64,000 nucleotides of DNA from Paenibacillus sp. HB172176 (GCF_011947265.1 NZ_JAATHD010000026.1:1-64000); one strand, 5' to 3'; numbered from the stretch's first letter, positions 35,332 through 44,441 are shown. Translations and numbers: made by a program. Notes: generated from the sequence alone by a model not told the origin.

Positions 35332-36321
35332 TTACGTCAACTCAAGCGACTTATAATTCTGCAGCAGTTTGTCCATCACGAGACTTGTTCGAGCTGCGCT
35401 CTCCCCGTTGCTCGGGCAGGTCTCTTTGCCGTTCAAATCATTCACGATCGTCTGGATCAGATGCTGCTGAATATGCTGCGGCTTCTCCACCCGGAAAGGC
35501 GTGACGCCCTCGGCGTTAACCAGCTCGAAGCTTTCGTTGCCGAAGGTGGAGAAGCGAATCGCGCCCTTGCTGCCGACAATTTCATTGCTGTCGACATTCT
35601 CATGCGCGCTGAAGCACCACACGCCCGTGCCTTGCACGCCGGATTCGAATACCAAGCTTCCCGTCACAATATCCTCCACCTCGTACAAAGCCGCTTGATT
35701 GCCCGCGTGCCCGCTTACGGATCGGATCGGCCCGAGCAGGAAATCCATAATATCCAGAGTGTGGCTGGCCAGATCGACAAACAGGCCGCCCCCCGCCACC
35801 GACGCGTCAAGACGCCAAGGCAAGCTTCCTGTTGGATCCGGTTTGCGGGCTTTCTGGTATTGCTTCAGCGTCACGAACCGCACCTCGCCAATCGCGCCGC
35901 TGTCGATCAGCTCCTTGATCTTCAGGAAATAAGGCAGCGCTCTGCGGTAGAAGGCGACATAGAGCGGCACCTCCGCTTCCTTGCAAGCAGCAATCATAGC
36001 GAGACACTCCTCGCTGTTCATCGCCATCGGCTTCTCGACATAGACCGGTTTGCCGGCCGCGGCGCACTTAAGCGCATACGGCATATGAGTCGAAGGCGGC
36101 GTCGCAATATAGATCGCGTCCACATCCTCATCATGAATCAGTTTGTCTGCGTCGTCATACCATTTCGGCACGTTATGCCGCCGCGCATAATCCGCCGCGA
36201 GCTCTCCATTGCGCCGCATGACGGCGACCAGCTCGGAATGCTCCGCCTTCTGAAACCCCGGTCCGCTCTTCACCTCGGTCACATCGCCGCAGCCGATGAT
36301 TCCCCATCTAATCGTTTTCAT
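35332..36321 (-). CDS. Gfo/Idh/MocA-family oxidoreductase
   Basis: 329 residues from the ATG at 36321, with GGGAGGG 8 bases upstream; the open frame continues to 36417 but without a site. The N-terminal Rossmann fold (IRWGIIGCGDVTEVKSG) and the EKP motif (GKPVYVEKPMAM, near residue 95) bind NAD(P); the C-terminal half has VDLASHTLDIMDFLLG with the catalytic-region His. Members oxidise or reduce sugars and cyclitols in the cytoplasm. It converges with the GH42 gene with only 19 bases between; its true substrate is unknown. Confidence 0.9.
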   Translation of the reverse strand: MKTIRWGIIGCGDVTEVKSGPGFQKAEHSELVAVMRRNGELAADYARRHNVPKWYDDADKLIHDEDVDAIYIATPPSTHMPYALKCAAAGKPVYVEKPMAMNSEECLAMIAACKEAEVPLYVAFYRRALPYFLKIKELIDSGAIGEVRFVTLKQYQKARKPDPTGSLPWRLDASVAGGGLFVDLASHTLDIMDFLLGPIRSVSGHAGNQAALYEVEDIVTGSLVFESGVQGTGVWCFSAHENVDSNEIVGSKGAIRFSTFGNESFELVNAEGVTPFRVEKPQHIQQHLIQTIVNDLNGKETCPSNGESAARTSLVMDKLLQNYKSLELT

Positions 36322-36433
36322 TCCATTATCCCTCCCATGCGTTATCCCTTGCACAAACGTAAACGATGCTTCTATTTCTATTCCTAAAATTCTATTCCTA
36401 AAAATGGTTCGCCGCAAGTCTGCTTCATCCCTG

Positions 36434-37456
36434 CTACAGCTTCATATCCGCATGCTGCAAATCGGATTTTTCCACTTGAATCGTCGTATGCTCGATGCGG
36501 AACACCTCTTCGATGCGCTTGACCGCTTCCTGCAGCACGGTCTGGCTGTCTGCCGCATCGTCGATAAGCAGATGGCAGGACAAGGAATCCAGACCGGAGG
36601 TAATGGTCCAGATATGCAGATCGTGAATATCTCTAACGCCATCTATGCTGAGCAGCACGCGTCGAACCTCGGCCTCGTCGACAGTCGCCGGCGTTCCTTC
36701 CATCAGAATATGAACCGTAGCGGTAATAATGCCCCACGCGCTCCTCAGAATTAACAGCGCAACCACAATGCTGATGATCGGATCGACAATGTACCAGGAG
36801 AAGAGGAGCATCAGAAGTCCAGCAACAATTGCTCCGATTGATCCCAAAGCATCGCTCAGCACATGCAGATACGCGCTTCGTACGTTGAGGTTGCCCTCCA
36901 CATCCCCCTTCCGCATCAAAAACCATGCGCTCGCCAGATTGGCCAACAAGCCGATTGCAGCGATCAGCATCATTGAACCGCTCGACACGGTTGGAGGCTC
37001 GCTGAATCTGCCGATTGCTTCGGCCACGATGAAGCCGGATATGACGAACAAGGCAATGCCGTTCAATAACGCCGCCAAAATTTCGAATCGATAATAGCCG
37101 TAGGTCTTGTTCGGCGAAGGAGGTCTGGCGGCGAACCACATCGCCGCCAAGCTTAACGCGAGTGCGGCCGTATCGCTCAGCATATGGCCGGAATCGGACA
37201 ACAGGGCAAGCGAGTTGGTAACAAGGCCGCCGACAAACTCCAGCAGCATAATGACTGTCGTGATCAACAACGCGATAAACATACCCGATTTGTTGCTTGA
37301 AGCATGGGTGTGCGCATGGCCAAGATGATCATGCCCATGGCTGTGACCTCGGCCGTGGGCATGATAGTGGCCGCGGTCATGATTTTCACCGCCGTGGCCG
37401 CCTTGATCATGATTGTGATGATGGCCGTCTTCATGGCTATTGTTATAGATCTTCAA
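36434..37456 (-). CDS. Cation diffusion facilitator (CzcD/ZitB type) with His-rich N-terminus
   Basis: 340 residues from a TTG at 37456, 8 bases after GGAGGG. The first ~52 residues are very rich in His (HEDGHHHNHDQGGHGG onward), a likely metal-gathering tail. Six membrane helices follow, with the HxxxD and DxxxD zinc sites of the CzcD group (LLSDSGHMLSDTAAL and HVLSDALGSIGAIVA), and a C-terminal cytoplasmic domain ending LQHADMKL. It exports Zn2+ (possibly Co2+ or Cd2+) in exchange for protons. An ArsR-type dyad lies 70 bases upstream, and an ArsR sensor is encoded 3 kb away. Confidence 0.93.
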   Translation of the reverse strand: MKIYNNSHEDGHHHNHDQGGHGGENHDRGHYHAHGRGHSHGHDHLGHAHTHASSNKSGMFIALLITTVIMLLEFVGGLVTNSLALLSDSGHMLSDTAALALSLAAMWFAARPPSPNKTYGYYRFEILAALLNGIALFVISGFIVAEAIGRFSEPPTVSSGSMMLIAAIGLLANLASAWFLMRKGDVEGNLNVRSAYLHVLSDALGSIGAIVAGLLMLLFSWYIVDPIISIVVALLILRSAWGIITATVHILMEGTPATVDEAEVRRVLLSIDGVRDIHDLHIWTITSGLDSLSCHLLIDDAADSQTVLQEAVKRIEEVFRIEHTTIQVEKSDLQHADMKL

Positions 37457-37523
37457 GATATTCGCCCTCCTGTATGCGCAGATTGAAATTCGGTGTTCAC
37501 ATGCTTATTCATTACCATCTCAT

Positions 37524-37547
37524 ATATATGAATATATGCTCATATGT
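37524..37547. promoter_or_regulatory. ArsR/SmtB-type dyad upstream of the CDF gene
   Basis: ATATGA (37526-37531) and TCATAT (37540-37545) form an inverted repeat in an AT-rich stretch. The shape is close to the operators of CzrA/SmtB zinc sensors. Confidence 0.5.
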
Positions 37548-37593
37548 AATTAATAACATTTTAACACATATCAACTCCATCTGCGAATGGAAG

Positions 37594-38724
37594 TTATCTT
37601 GATTCGTTTCTCCACCAGGCTTCGCCAGGCTGCTCGTCGGCGTCCAGATAGACGCTCTCGCCGATTTGCGGCAAGATAATGTCCGCCCCAAGTCTTCCGG
37701 CTTCTCGCAGCGCTCTCTCCGCCGGATCATGCCAAGCGTGAAGCGCGAGCGTGAACGCGCCCCAGTGAATCGGAATCAGCCGTTTGCTGCGCACATCAAG
37801 ACTCGCTTGAACCGTTTCTTCCGGCAGCATATGAATGTCCGCCCATTTCTCGTTATATTGCCCGCATTCCACGAAGCTCAGGTCAAACGGGCCATAACGC
37901 TCGCCTATCTTTTTGAAATGCGGTCCATACCCGCTGTCGCCGCTGAAAAATAAGTTCCGCCGCGGCGATTGAATGACCCATGAGCACCATAACGTGCTGT
38001 CCCGATTGGATGGGCCCCTGCCGGAGAAATGTCTGGCGGGCGTCGAGACGATGGACAGCCCTTCCAGCTCGAGCTCCTCCCACCAGCCCATTTCCTTGAT
38101 ACGATGCTTCTCCACGCCCCAGCGAATCAGATGCGGTCCTACGCCTAACGGAACGATAAACTCTCCTACCCGACTACGCAGCTTTCTAATCGTTCCATAG
38201 TCGAGATGATCGTAATGATCATGCGAAAGCAGCATGACATCGACCCAAGGCAGATCATCCAGCTCCATAGGCAGCTTGCCGCTGTATCGATTGCCGCCGA
38301 ACAACGGAAACGGCGACGGCGCTTTGCCGAACATCGGATCGATGAGCAGCGTCTTGCCGCTCAATTGAAGCAGCAAGGCGGAATGACCGAACCAGATGAC
38401 CCGATCCTCCTTGCTCTGCGCCAAATTCTCGCGAGACAATCGCTTCATCGGCAGCGGACGGCCTGGCTTTCTCTCGGGATTTCCGCGAAGAAATTCCCGA
38501 AGCAGCGACAGCATCTCCTTCGCATTCATTCCCATGACAGAGGTGGGAAGCTCGTATTTGAATTTTTTTCCGTCATAATAGGACAGCGAGTTGTACGCTT
38601 GGCGGTTTTCAGCTGTTATTTTGCCGCCGAAGGCTGGATATAGCATTAGTACAAGGACAGTTGCAAGAACAAGCGCGGCAAGAATCGAAAGCAGAATAAT
38701 GAAGAACATCATGAAAATCGTCAC
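37594..38724 (-). CDS. MBL-fold metallo-hydrolase (NAPE-PLD-like), membrane-anchored
   Basis: 376 residues. One N-terminal membrane helix (FMMFFIILLSILAALVLATV) is followed by a beta-lactamase fold of the NAPE-hydrolysing phospholipase D type: VIWFGHSALLLQLSGKTLLI, the metal motif SHDHYDHLD, then TPARHFSGRG, FFSGDSGYGPHF and IPIHWGAFTLALHAW. All metal-binding His/Asp are present. It probably hydrolyses a phospholipid or related ester at the membrane. GAGGGG precedes the ATG. The gene is divergent from the ROK regulator. Confidence 0.88.
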   Translation of the reverse strand: MTIFMMFFIILLSILAALVLATVLVLMLYPAFGGKITAENRQAYNSLSYYDGKKFKYELPTSVMGMNAKEMLSLLREFLRGNPERKPGRPLPMKRLSRENLAQSKEDRVIWFGHSALLLQLSGKTLLIDPMFGKAPSPFPLFGGNRYSGKLPMELDDLPWVDVMLLSHDHYDHLDYGTIRKLRSRVGEFIVPLGVGPHLIRWGVEKHRIKEMGWWEELELEGLSIVSTPARHFSGRGPSNRDSTLWCSWVIQSPRRNLFFSGDSGYGPHFKKIGERYGPFDLSFVECGQYNEKWADIHMLPEETVQASLDVRSKRLIPIHWGAFTLALHAWHDPAERALREAGRLGADIILPQIGESVYLDADEQPGEAWWRNESR

Positions 38725-38861
38725 CCCTCTGTCTTAACTTTACCCTATTCGCGAGCTTGATTCCACATGGCCGAGCTCAATAGGCAAATGGAGCCCCCGA
38801 TATGGCTACGATGGCGGATTTGGGTTATGATGATAGGAATAAACGAGGCAGGGATGATGGA

Positions 38862-40058
38862 ATGGATCAACATGTCACCAAGCAAACGATCAAAAAAACG
38901 GTATACCAGCATATCGCCCAGCGCGGCAATGTGTCGAAGGCGGATCTTCTCGCGAGCTATTCCCTCGCATCCAGCACGATGAATCGACTGCTGGAAGAAT
39001 TGATCGGAAGCAAGCTGATCGAGGAATCCGGATTTGGTCCTTCCAATGGCGGAAGGAAGCCGATTCTGTATCGCATTAATGATTCCTTCGGCTATATTTT
39101 CGGCATCGAAATCTCTCGCTTCTACTCCACGCTCGGCTTATTCGACATGAACATGAATCCCAAATCCTCCATACGCTGGCGAATGGACGAGGATTTGACG
39201 CCCGAGCATTTCGTCAAGCGGGTGGATGCGCAGATCAAGCAGCTCTTGAACGATCATCAGCTCGACGAGAAGCAAATTATCGGCATCGGCATCGGCGCGG
39301 TCGGTCCGCTGAACCGGGAGGAAGGCATCATTCTGAATCCGCTGTACTTCCCGGCCAGGGGCTGGAACAATGTGCCGATCTGCCGCATGATCGAGGAAGC
39401 AACAGGATTTCGCGCGATGCTGGACAACGGCGCGAATACCGCGCTTATTGGCGAGCACTGGGCGATGCGCGAGGAGCGAATTGAGCATATGATCTATGTC
39501 CATGCGGGGGTAAGCATGCGCTCCGCGATGATGTCCTACGGTCAAATCGTCTACGGAACCGTCGACATGGAAGGCTCGATCGCGCAGATGATTATTCAAG
39601 CGGATGGACCGAGATTGCAGGAGCATGGCAACTATGGGGCGCTTGAGGCGTTCGTCTCCGTGCAGGCAATCGAGAAGCAAGCAAGATCCGACGCGCGCAT
39701 GGGGAATGACGCTCTCACTGCAGCGCTTAACGTCGCGCCGGATCAAATCAGCTACGATATGGTGCTGAGAGAGCTTTCTCTTGGCAGCGGCTACGCGCAT
39801 GAGCTGTTTCAGCGATCGGCGCGCTATTTCGGAATCGGGCTCGCGAATCTCATTAATATGTTCCATCCGCAGACGATTATATTGGGCGGCACCTTGGTCA
39901 ATTCGCATGAACGATTCTTCCAAACCGCGACTGAGACGGCGAAACGCAGCACCTATTATTTCCCCGAGTATGTCCCCTTTTTCTCAAAGGGCATCTTGAA
40001 GGAGGACGCCGTTGCGACAGGGGCGGCGCTCATGGTGTGGAAGGCGATGGAGGTTTGA
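38862..40058 (+). CDS. ROK-family regulator lacking the catalytic Asp and zinc cysteines
   Basis: 398 residues from the ATG at 38862 (an upstream ATG at 38802 gives 20 extra residues). The N-terminal winged helix is clear (KKTVYQHIAQRGNVSKADLL, STMNRLLEELIGSKLIEESG), followed by a ROK fold (GYIFGIEISRFYSTLGLFDM, IIGIGIGAVGPLNREEGI). Where active ROK kinases have NDAN the protein has DNGAN, so the catalytic Asp is lost. The zinc segment that is normally CxCGxxGCxE reads LQEHGNYGALE, without Cys. It is therefore a non-catalytic transcription factor with an altered sugar pocket, XylR/NagC-like in layout. It is divergent from the MBL gene. Confidence 0.85.
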   Translation: MDQHVTKQTIKKTVYQHIAQRGNVSKADLLASYSLASSTMNRLLEELIGSKLIEESGFGPSNGGRKPILYRINDSFGYIFGIEISRFYSTLGLFDMNMNPKSSIRWRMDEDLTPEHFVKRVDAQIKQLLNDHQLDEKQIIGIGIGAVGPLNREEGIILNPLYFPARGWNNVPICRMIEEATGFRAMLDNGANTALIGEHWAMREERIEHMIYVHAGVSMRSAMMSYGQIVYGTVDMEGSIAQMIIQADGPRLQEHGNYGALEAFVSVQAIEKQARSDARMGNDALTAALNVAPDQISYDMVLRELSLGSGYAHELFQRSARYFGIGLANLINMFHPQTIILGGTLVNSHERFFQTATETAKRSTYYFPEYVPFFSKGILKEDAVATGAALMVWKAMEV

Positions 40059-40107
40059 GATCGAGCGAGCAAAAAACAACCAGATTAACCCGCTAAGACA
40101 AAAAAAT

Positions 40108-40209
40108 TAATTCTGATTACGTCAAAAGCCCGCTCGGAGCTCGTGCAGGTGTAGAAAGTAATTCTGTATTGGGGAAATGCCCGTTCGGAGCGTATGCAAG
40201 TGTTCCCTC
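40108..40209. repeat. Degenerate 51-bp direct repeat, two units
   Basis: TAATTCTG recurs exactly 51 bases apart (40108 and 40159), and in each unit GCCCG(C/T)TCGGAGC and GTGCA/ATGCA with GGTG/AGTG follow at the same offset. The units contain stops in all the frames expected of a coding repeat, so this is non-coding. It lies in the intergenic space between the convergent ROK and ArsR genes and shares the period of the larger arrays. The rest of this ~290-base gap shows no gene. Confidence 0.7.
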
Positions 40210-40349
40210 GAAATGTTAAAAATTCTTTAAGGCTCAAGGTGAAACGGCTACGCCGTCCTTTGGCGGCGAGGCGCGTTTCATTTTGAACACAGGAAGAGAT
40301 TCATGAATCAAACGCCAACGCAGCGCCAACTCGAATGAACATGCCGCCT

Positions 40350-40721
40350 TTATTCATGCTTCAAATGCTGAAGCGTCAGCATGAATACTTGCTCGACATG
40401 ATCGTCGTCGAGCGAATAATATACGGTCTTGCCCGACTTGCGCCGCTTCACGATGCGCATGTTGCGAAGCAGCCGAAGCTGATGCGATATCGCGGATTGC
40501 CCCATGCCGAGCACTTCCGTTAGATCATGCACGCACAGCTCGGATTGCAGCAACGCATGAATGATTCGAACTCTCGTCGGGTCCCCCAGCGCCTTGAACA
40601 AATCGGCAAGCTTTGCAGCCATTTCATCATCGACTAGCTTGCTCCTTACTAAATTGACATCGGCCTGGGTTCCCACGCATGTATCATCGCAAGCAGCGGC
40701 TGTTGCAGCGGTATTCTCCAT
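40350..40721 (-). CDS. ArsR-family metal-sensing repressor (SmtB/CadC type)
   Basis: 123 residues. Winged helix with LADLFKALGDPTRVRIIHAL, LCVHDLTEVLGMGQSAISHQLRLLR and VYYSLDDDHVEQVF. Two metal-site signatures are visible: an N-terminal CDDTC pair (residues ~11-15), as in CadC/ZiaR alpha3N sites, and the alpha5 pattern DxH followed by HLKH at the C-terminus, the zinc site of SmtB/CzrA. So it senses Zn2+ and perhaps softer metals, releasing DNA when loaded. The CDF exporter at 36434-37456 with its dyad is the obvious target. Confidence 0.9.
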   Translation of the reverse strand: MENTAATAAACDDTCVGTQADVNLVRSKLVDDEMAAKLADLFKALGDPTRVRIIHALLQSELCVHDLTEVLGMGQSAISHQLRLLRNMRIVKRRKSGKTVYYSLDDDHVEQVFMLTLQHLKHE

Positions 40722-40957
40722 TTTCGCACCTCACCAGACTATTAAGTAAAGCTTATTATAACATGCGGACGAGCTCCTGAACCACCCGCCGTCCAGAATC
40801 TGGATGTCGAAAACGATGCAGGCGACACGTGAGGGGCGAATAGAAGAGCAATTGATTTTACTTGAAAAAGTTCCCTCCTCCCCAGGAATGCTCTATAATG
40901 AATAGACGCTGCTTTGGCAATACTTACACTTAAAAATTAAGGAGGCCAACCGCCGCC

Positions 40958-41122
40958 ATGCTTACACTAAAAGAAAAGCTGTATATGCTCAAGCTTCTGA
41001 AGAAACAAAGGAGAAAATTTCTGTTCTTTGGTTACGCCAAAAAGGACTCGGTCCATGACCAGCTAGTAGAGAAGCTGGAGCAAATGGTGCGCAACGAGTC
41101 CGTCAACAAAGAGCATTTGTAG
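40958..41122 (+). CDS. Small basic hypothetical protein
   Basis: 54 residues, below normal length cut-offs. ATG at 40958 follows AAGGAGG by about 12 bases, and a perfect TATAAT lies at about 40891, so it is probably a real gene. The sequence is highly charged and helical (LYMLKLLKKQRRKFLFFGYA then HDQLVEKLEQMV). I recognise no family. It stands alone between the ArsR gene and rocA. Confidence 0.55.
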   Translation: MLTLKEKLYMLKLLKKQRRKFLFFGYAKKDSVHDQLVEKLEQMVRNESVNKEHL

Positions 41123-41264
41123 GGGTGAGAGCTGTCACTTTATCAAACCTTATATAGCAACGCCTAGCCTTCATCCATTACTTTGACTACTTTTGCACCC
41201 TGCTCTAATCTGTTACTTAGCCTTTTTGACTTAGCAATTCTGCCGCACAGCCTTCTTCCGTCGT

Positions 41265-42812
41265 CTAGAACCGCTCCGACAACACCTTCGGCTGCGTGAA
41301 CAGCAGCAGATAATCGCGTCCGCCCGCCTTCGAGTCCGTGCCCGACATATTGAAGCCGCCGAAGGGATGGACGCCGACCATAGCGCCCGTGCATTTGCGG
41401 TTGAAATAGAGATTCCCCACATGAAACGCCTCGCGGGCCTGCTCGATATGAGCGCGATTGCGCGAGATTACCGCACCGGTCAGCCCGTATTCCGTATTAT
41501 TCGCAATATCCAGCGCGGCGTCGAAATTAGCCGCTTTTATGAACGCCAGAACCGGTCCGAATATTTCTTCCTGCGCAATTTGCGCATAAGGCGCGACATC
41601 CTTGAAGATTGTTGGCTCGATATAATAGCCCGTCTGGCTCCCCTTGCCGCCTCCAAGCATCAGAACGCCTTCTTTACGGCCGATTTCGACGTATTTCAGA
41701 ATGTTGGAATAAGCCCGTTCATCAATGACCGGACCGACAACCGTAGAGGGATCCTCCGCATGACCAAGCTTCAGCGCCTTCGTCAGCGCGACAACCTTGT
41801 CAATGACTTCATCATAGACGTTCTCGTGCACCACCGCTCTCGAGCAAGCCGAGCATTTCTGACCCGCATAGCCGAAGGCTGAAGCCGTGATGGCTTCCGC
41901 TGCGAGAGCAAGGTCCCCGTCCTCGTCCACGATAATCGTATCCTTGCCGCCCATCTCCGCAATGACGCGTTTGATCCATTTCTGATCCGGCAGCCTCGCC
42001 GACGCACGCTCATTAATGCGAAGTCCAACCTCTCTTGAGCCTGTGAAGCACACGAACCTCGTTAAAGTATGGTCGACGAGGAAATCTCCGATTTCGCTGC
42101 CTGCTCCAGGCAAATAATTGACCACCCCGTCAGGCAAACCGGCATCCTCGAGCAGCTCGACGAATTTGGCGGCAACAACGGCAGTCGCGCTCGCCGGCTT
42201 GAGCACGACCGTGTTGCCCGCCACAACGGCCGCCATCGTCATCCCCGCCATGATGGCCAGCGGGAAATTCCAAGGTGGAATAACGATTCCGACGCCAAGC
42301 GGCAAATAGACGAGCTCATTATGCTCGCCGGGGAACGGCACAAGAGGATGCGTCTCCGAGAGCCGCTCCATCTCCCTGCCGTAAAATTCCATGAAATCGA
42401 TCGCTTCCGCCGTATCCGCGTCCGCCTCCGCCCAGCTCTTGCCCGCTTCATAGACGAGCCATGCCGAGAACTCGTGACGGCGCCTCCTCAAATTCGCGGC
42501 CGCCTTGTACAGCAGCCTTGCCCGCGCATGCGGCTCGACCCGCTTCCACTCCTCGAACGCGGCCGAAGCGGCGAGAATCGCGCGATGAGCATGCTCGGTA
42601 TCAGCTTGAGAAACGACGCCAACCACCTGCGAAATTTGCGAAGGATTAATCGATTTCCGCTTCTGCTTTGTCTCCATGTGATCCGGCCCGATCTTCAGCA
42701 TATATTCCTGTCCCAAGGCGGCATCCACCTTGCTGAGCGCCGCCATGAATTCATGAATGACATCCGTCTTTGTGAAATCGGAAAAAGGCTCGTTTCGGAA
42801 TGGTTCTCTCAC
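41265..42812 (-). CDS. rocA: L-glutamate gamma-semialdehyde dehydrogenase (1-pyrroline-5-carboxylate dehydrogenase)
   Basis: 515 residues, the standard length of RocA/PruA. It starts with a GTG at 42812 behind GAGGGGGAG. The aldehyde dehydrogenase core has IPPWNFPLAIMAGM, the NAD site FTGSREVG, the catalytic Glu in AEMGGKDTIIV and the nucleophile Cys in GQKCSACSRAVV. It oxidises glutamate semialdehyde to glutamate with NAD+ in proline and arginine breakdown. No proline dehydrogenase gene is nearby, so it may serve arginine or ornithine catabolism. Confidence 0.95.
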   Translation of the reverse strand: MREPFRNEPFSDFTKTDVIHEFMAALSKVDAALGQEYMLKIGPDHMETKQKRKSINPSQISQVVGVVSQADTEHAHRAILAASAAFEEWKRVEPHARARLLYKAAANLRRRRHEFSAWLVYEAGKSWAEADADTAEAIDFMEFYGREMERLSETHPLVPFPGEHNELVYLPLGVGIVIPPWNFPLAIMAGMTMAAVVAGNTVVLKPASATAVVAAKFVELLEDAGLPDGVVNYLPGAGSEIGDFLVDHTLTRFVCFTGSREVGLRINERASARLPDQKWIKRVIAEMGGKDTIIVDEDGDLALAAEAITASAFGYAGQKCSACSRAVVHENVYDEVIDKVVALTKALKLGHAEDPSTVVGPVIDERAYSNILKYVEIGRKEGVLMLGGGKGSQTGYYIEPTIFKDVAPYAQIAQEEIFGPVLAFIKAANFDAALDIANNTEYGLTGAVISRNRAHIEQAREAFHVGNLYFNRKCTGAMVGVHPFGGFNMSGTDSKAGGRDYLLLFTQPKVLSERF

Positions 42813-42907
42813 AAGCTACTCCCCCTCGCCGATAGGCATAACGTTCGCACTGCACACAACAACAGCTCTTCTTGAACTTTATGCGGAAGAGAGGAGACAA
42901 ATAACAA

Positions 42908-43210
42908 TTATTGTTCGGTTTCTCCTTCTTCGAGCGCTTTCTTGCAGAAGGCTTCAACCATCGCGAGCTCCTCTTCTTCCATTTCCATATCGATATAGGC
43001 ATTGGAGGCGCGAGCCAGAAATTCATAGCTAAGCATCCGGGATCCTTCATTTTCCTTCACGAACACCGCGCGCAAGCTGACGCCCTGCTCGTCGTACAAT
43101 TCATCATCCTCCTCCACATCCAGATCCAGAATGAATTCGTATCGCTGGCCAGACAGAATCTTGTACGGATCCTTCATTTCTTCCATCGTATATTCCGTTA
43201 TCGTGAACAT
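42908..43210 (-). CDS. DUF6509 family protein
   Basis: 100 residues, very acidic. MFTITEYTMEEMKDPYKILS, YEFILDLDVEEDDELYDEQG and the closing Glu-rich helix match a small family of unknown function seen in Bacillaceae and Paenibacillaceae. Intracellular, no signal or membrane segment. It lies between rocA and the ppaC terminator. Confidence 0.75.
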   Translation of the reverse strand: MFTITEYTMEEMKDPYKILSGQRYEFILDLDVEEDDELYDEQGVSLRAVFVKENEGSRMLSYEFLARASNAYIDMEMEEEELAMVEAFCKKALEEGETEQ

Positions 43211-43255
43211 CCTTATCCCTCGCTCTTCCTTCTAAAATACATCCGTATCATACAA

Positions 43256-43303
43256 AAGCAAAGACAGCCCTCGGCTTCCATAAGAAAGCCTCGGACTGCC
43301 TGC
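43256..43303 (-). terminator. Rho-independent terminator of ppaC
   Basis: On the minus strand GGCAGTCCGAGGCTT pairs imperfectly with AAGCCGAGGGCTGTC around TCTTATGG and is followed by TTTGCTTTTG. Confidence 0.6.
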
Positions 43304-43360
43304 TTGGGCACAGCGTGCCAGCAGAGGCGCCGCCGTACCTCGATTCTATCCCTGCAGAGT

Positions 43361-44299
43361 CTACATGGCGCTGAGCGTCTCCGTAAGAACAGGAACGATT
43401 TGCGATTTGCGCGAAACAACGCCCTTCAGCAACGCTTTCTTGTCATTCAACGTCACATTGTACGCCTTCTCGACAGCGGCAGCTTTATCGCCAAGAGCAA
43501 GAGCGATAGAGTCGTTATTCAGAATATCCGTTACGACCAGCACGAACAGATCGAGCCCTTTCGAAGCGATAATGCCGTTAAGCGCGCTTTCCAACTCGGC
43601 TTGGCGGCTTAATACATCATTCGTGTCGACTGCGTTCACTTGCGCGATTTCAACCTTGTAGCTGCCCATTGCGAATTCCTTCGCGTCGAGCGAGATCAGC
43701 TGATCAATTGTCTTGTCGCTGAGATCCGCGCCTGCTTTCAGCATGTCCAGACCGTAAGCATCCGCATCCACCCCGGCGATAGCAGCAAGCTCGCGGGCAG
43801 CCGCAACATCCTGCTCCGTGCAGGTTGGCGATTTGAACAGAAGAGAATCCGAAATAATGGCGGAAAGCATCAAGCCTGCGATTTCCTTGCGAATGGCAAC
43901 ACCGTTCTCCTTATACAGCTTGTTCAGAATCGTCGCTGTGCAGCCCACCGGTTCAGCGCGGAAGTAAAGCGGAGCGCTTGTCTCGAAGTTCGCCACGCGA
44001 TGATGGTCAATAACCTCTGCAATGCGGACTTTATCAATATCATTGGCGCTTTGCTGGCGCTCGTTGTGATCGACCAGAATAACTTCCTTGGCTTCGTCCG
44101 CCACATTCTCGACGAGACGCGGAGCTTCAACGCCGAAATAATTCAATGCGTACTGCGTCTCACCGTTAATTTCGCCAAGGCGAACCGCCTCAACGTCGAA
44201 TCCAAGCTTGCTCTTCAGTTCCGCGTAGGCAATCGCTGCAGTAATCGTGTCCGTGTCCGGGTTTTTATGCCCGAAAATAAGCGTTTTTGTCATTTCCAT
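43361..44299 (-). CDS. ppaC: Manganese-dependent inorganic pyrophosphatase
   Basis: 312 residues, the usual length for family II pyrophosphatases. N-terminal DHH domain: GHKNPDTDTITAAIAYAEL, ILVDHNERQQ and the DHH motif EVIDHHRVANF, all metal ligands present. The C-terminal DHHA2 domain has the FAMGSYKVEIAQVNAVD segment and the SRKSQIVP lid with the phosphate-binding Arg/Lys. It hydrolyses pyrophosphate to phosphate, driving biosynthesis. AAGGAGATA precedes the ATG; a promoter lies at 44368-44396. Confidence 0.96.
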   Translation of the reverse strand: MEMTKTLIFGHKNPDTDTITAAIAYAELKSKLGFDVEAVRLGEINGETQYALNYFGVEAPRLVENVADEAKEVILVDHNERQQSANDIDKVRIAEVIDHHRVANFETSAPLYFRAEPVGCTATILNKLYKENGVAIRKEIAGLMLSAIISDSLLFKSPTCTEQDVAAARELAAIAGVDADAYGLDMLKAGADLSDKTIDQLISLDAKEFAMGSYKVEIAQVNAVDTNDVLSRQAELESALNGIIASKGLDLFVLVVTDILNNDSIALALGDKAAAVEKAYNVTLNDKKALLKGVVSRKSQIVPVLTETLSAM

Positions 44300-44367
44300 A
44301 TCTCCTTAATCATGTTTGGATTCGCGAGGATTATGTACACCTGATCCTGCCTGAATCTCTTTTGGTC

Positions 44368-44396
44368 ATTATACACTAAACCCATTATAACGTTAA
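44368..44396 (-). promoter_or_regulatory. Promoter of ppaC
   Basis: On the minus strand TTAACG (44396-44391), a 17-base spacer and a perfect TATAAT (44373-44368), about 70 bases upstream of the ppaC start. Confidence 0.5.
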
Positions 44397-44441
44397 ATGC
44401 TATCTATTCCTAGTACTTTAATATGAATTAAAAAAGAATAA

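Noticed and set aside
35461..36387. 308-codon plus-strand frame opposite the Gfo/Idh/MocA gene
   Set aside because: Complementary shadow of a well-supported gene with no family match; the same holds for many long antisense frames in this GC-rich window, such as 21435-22778.
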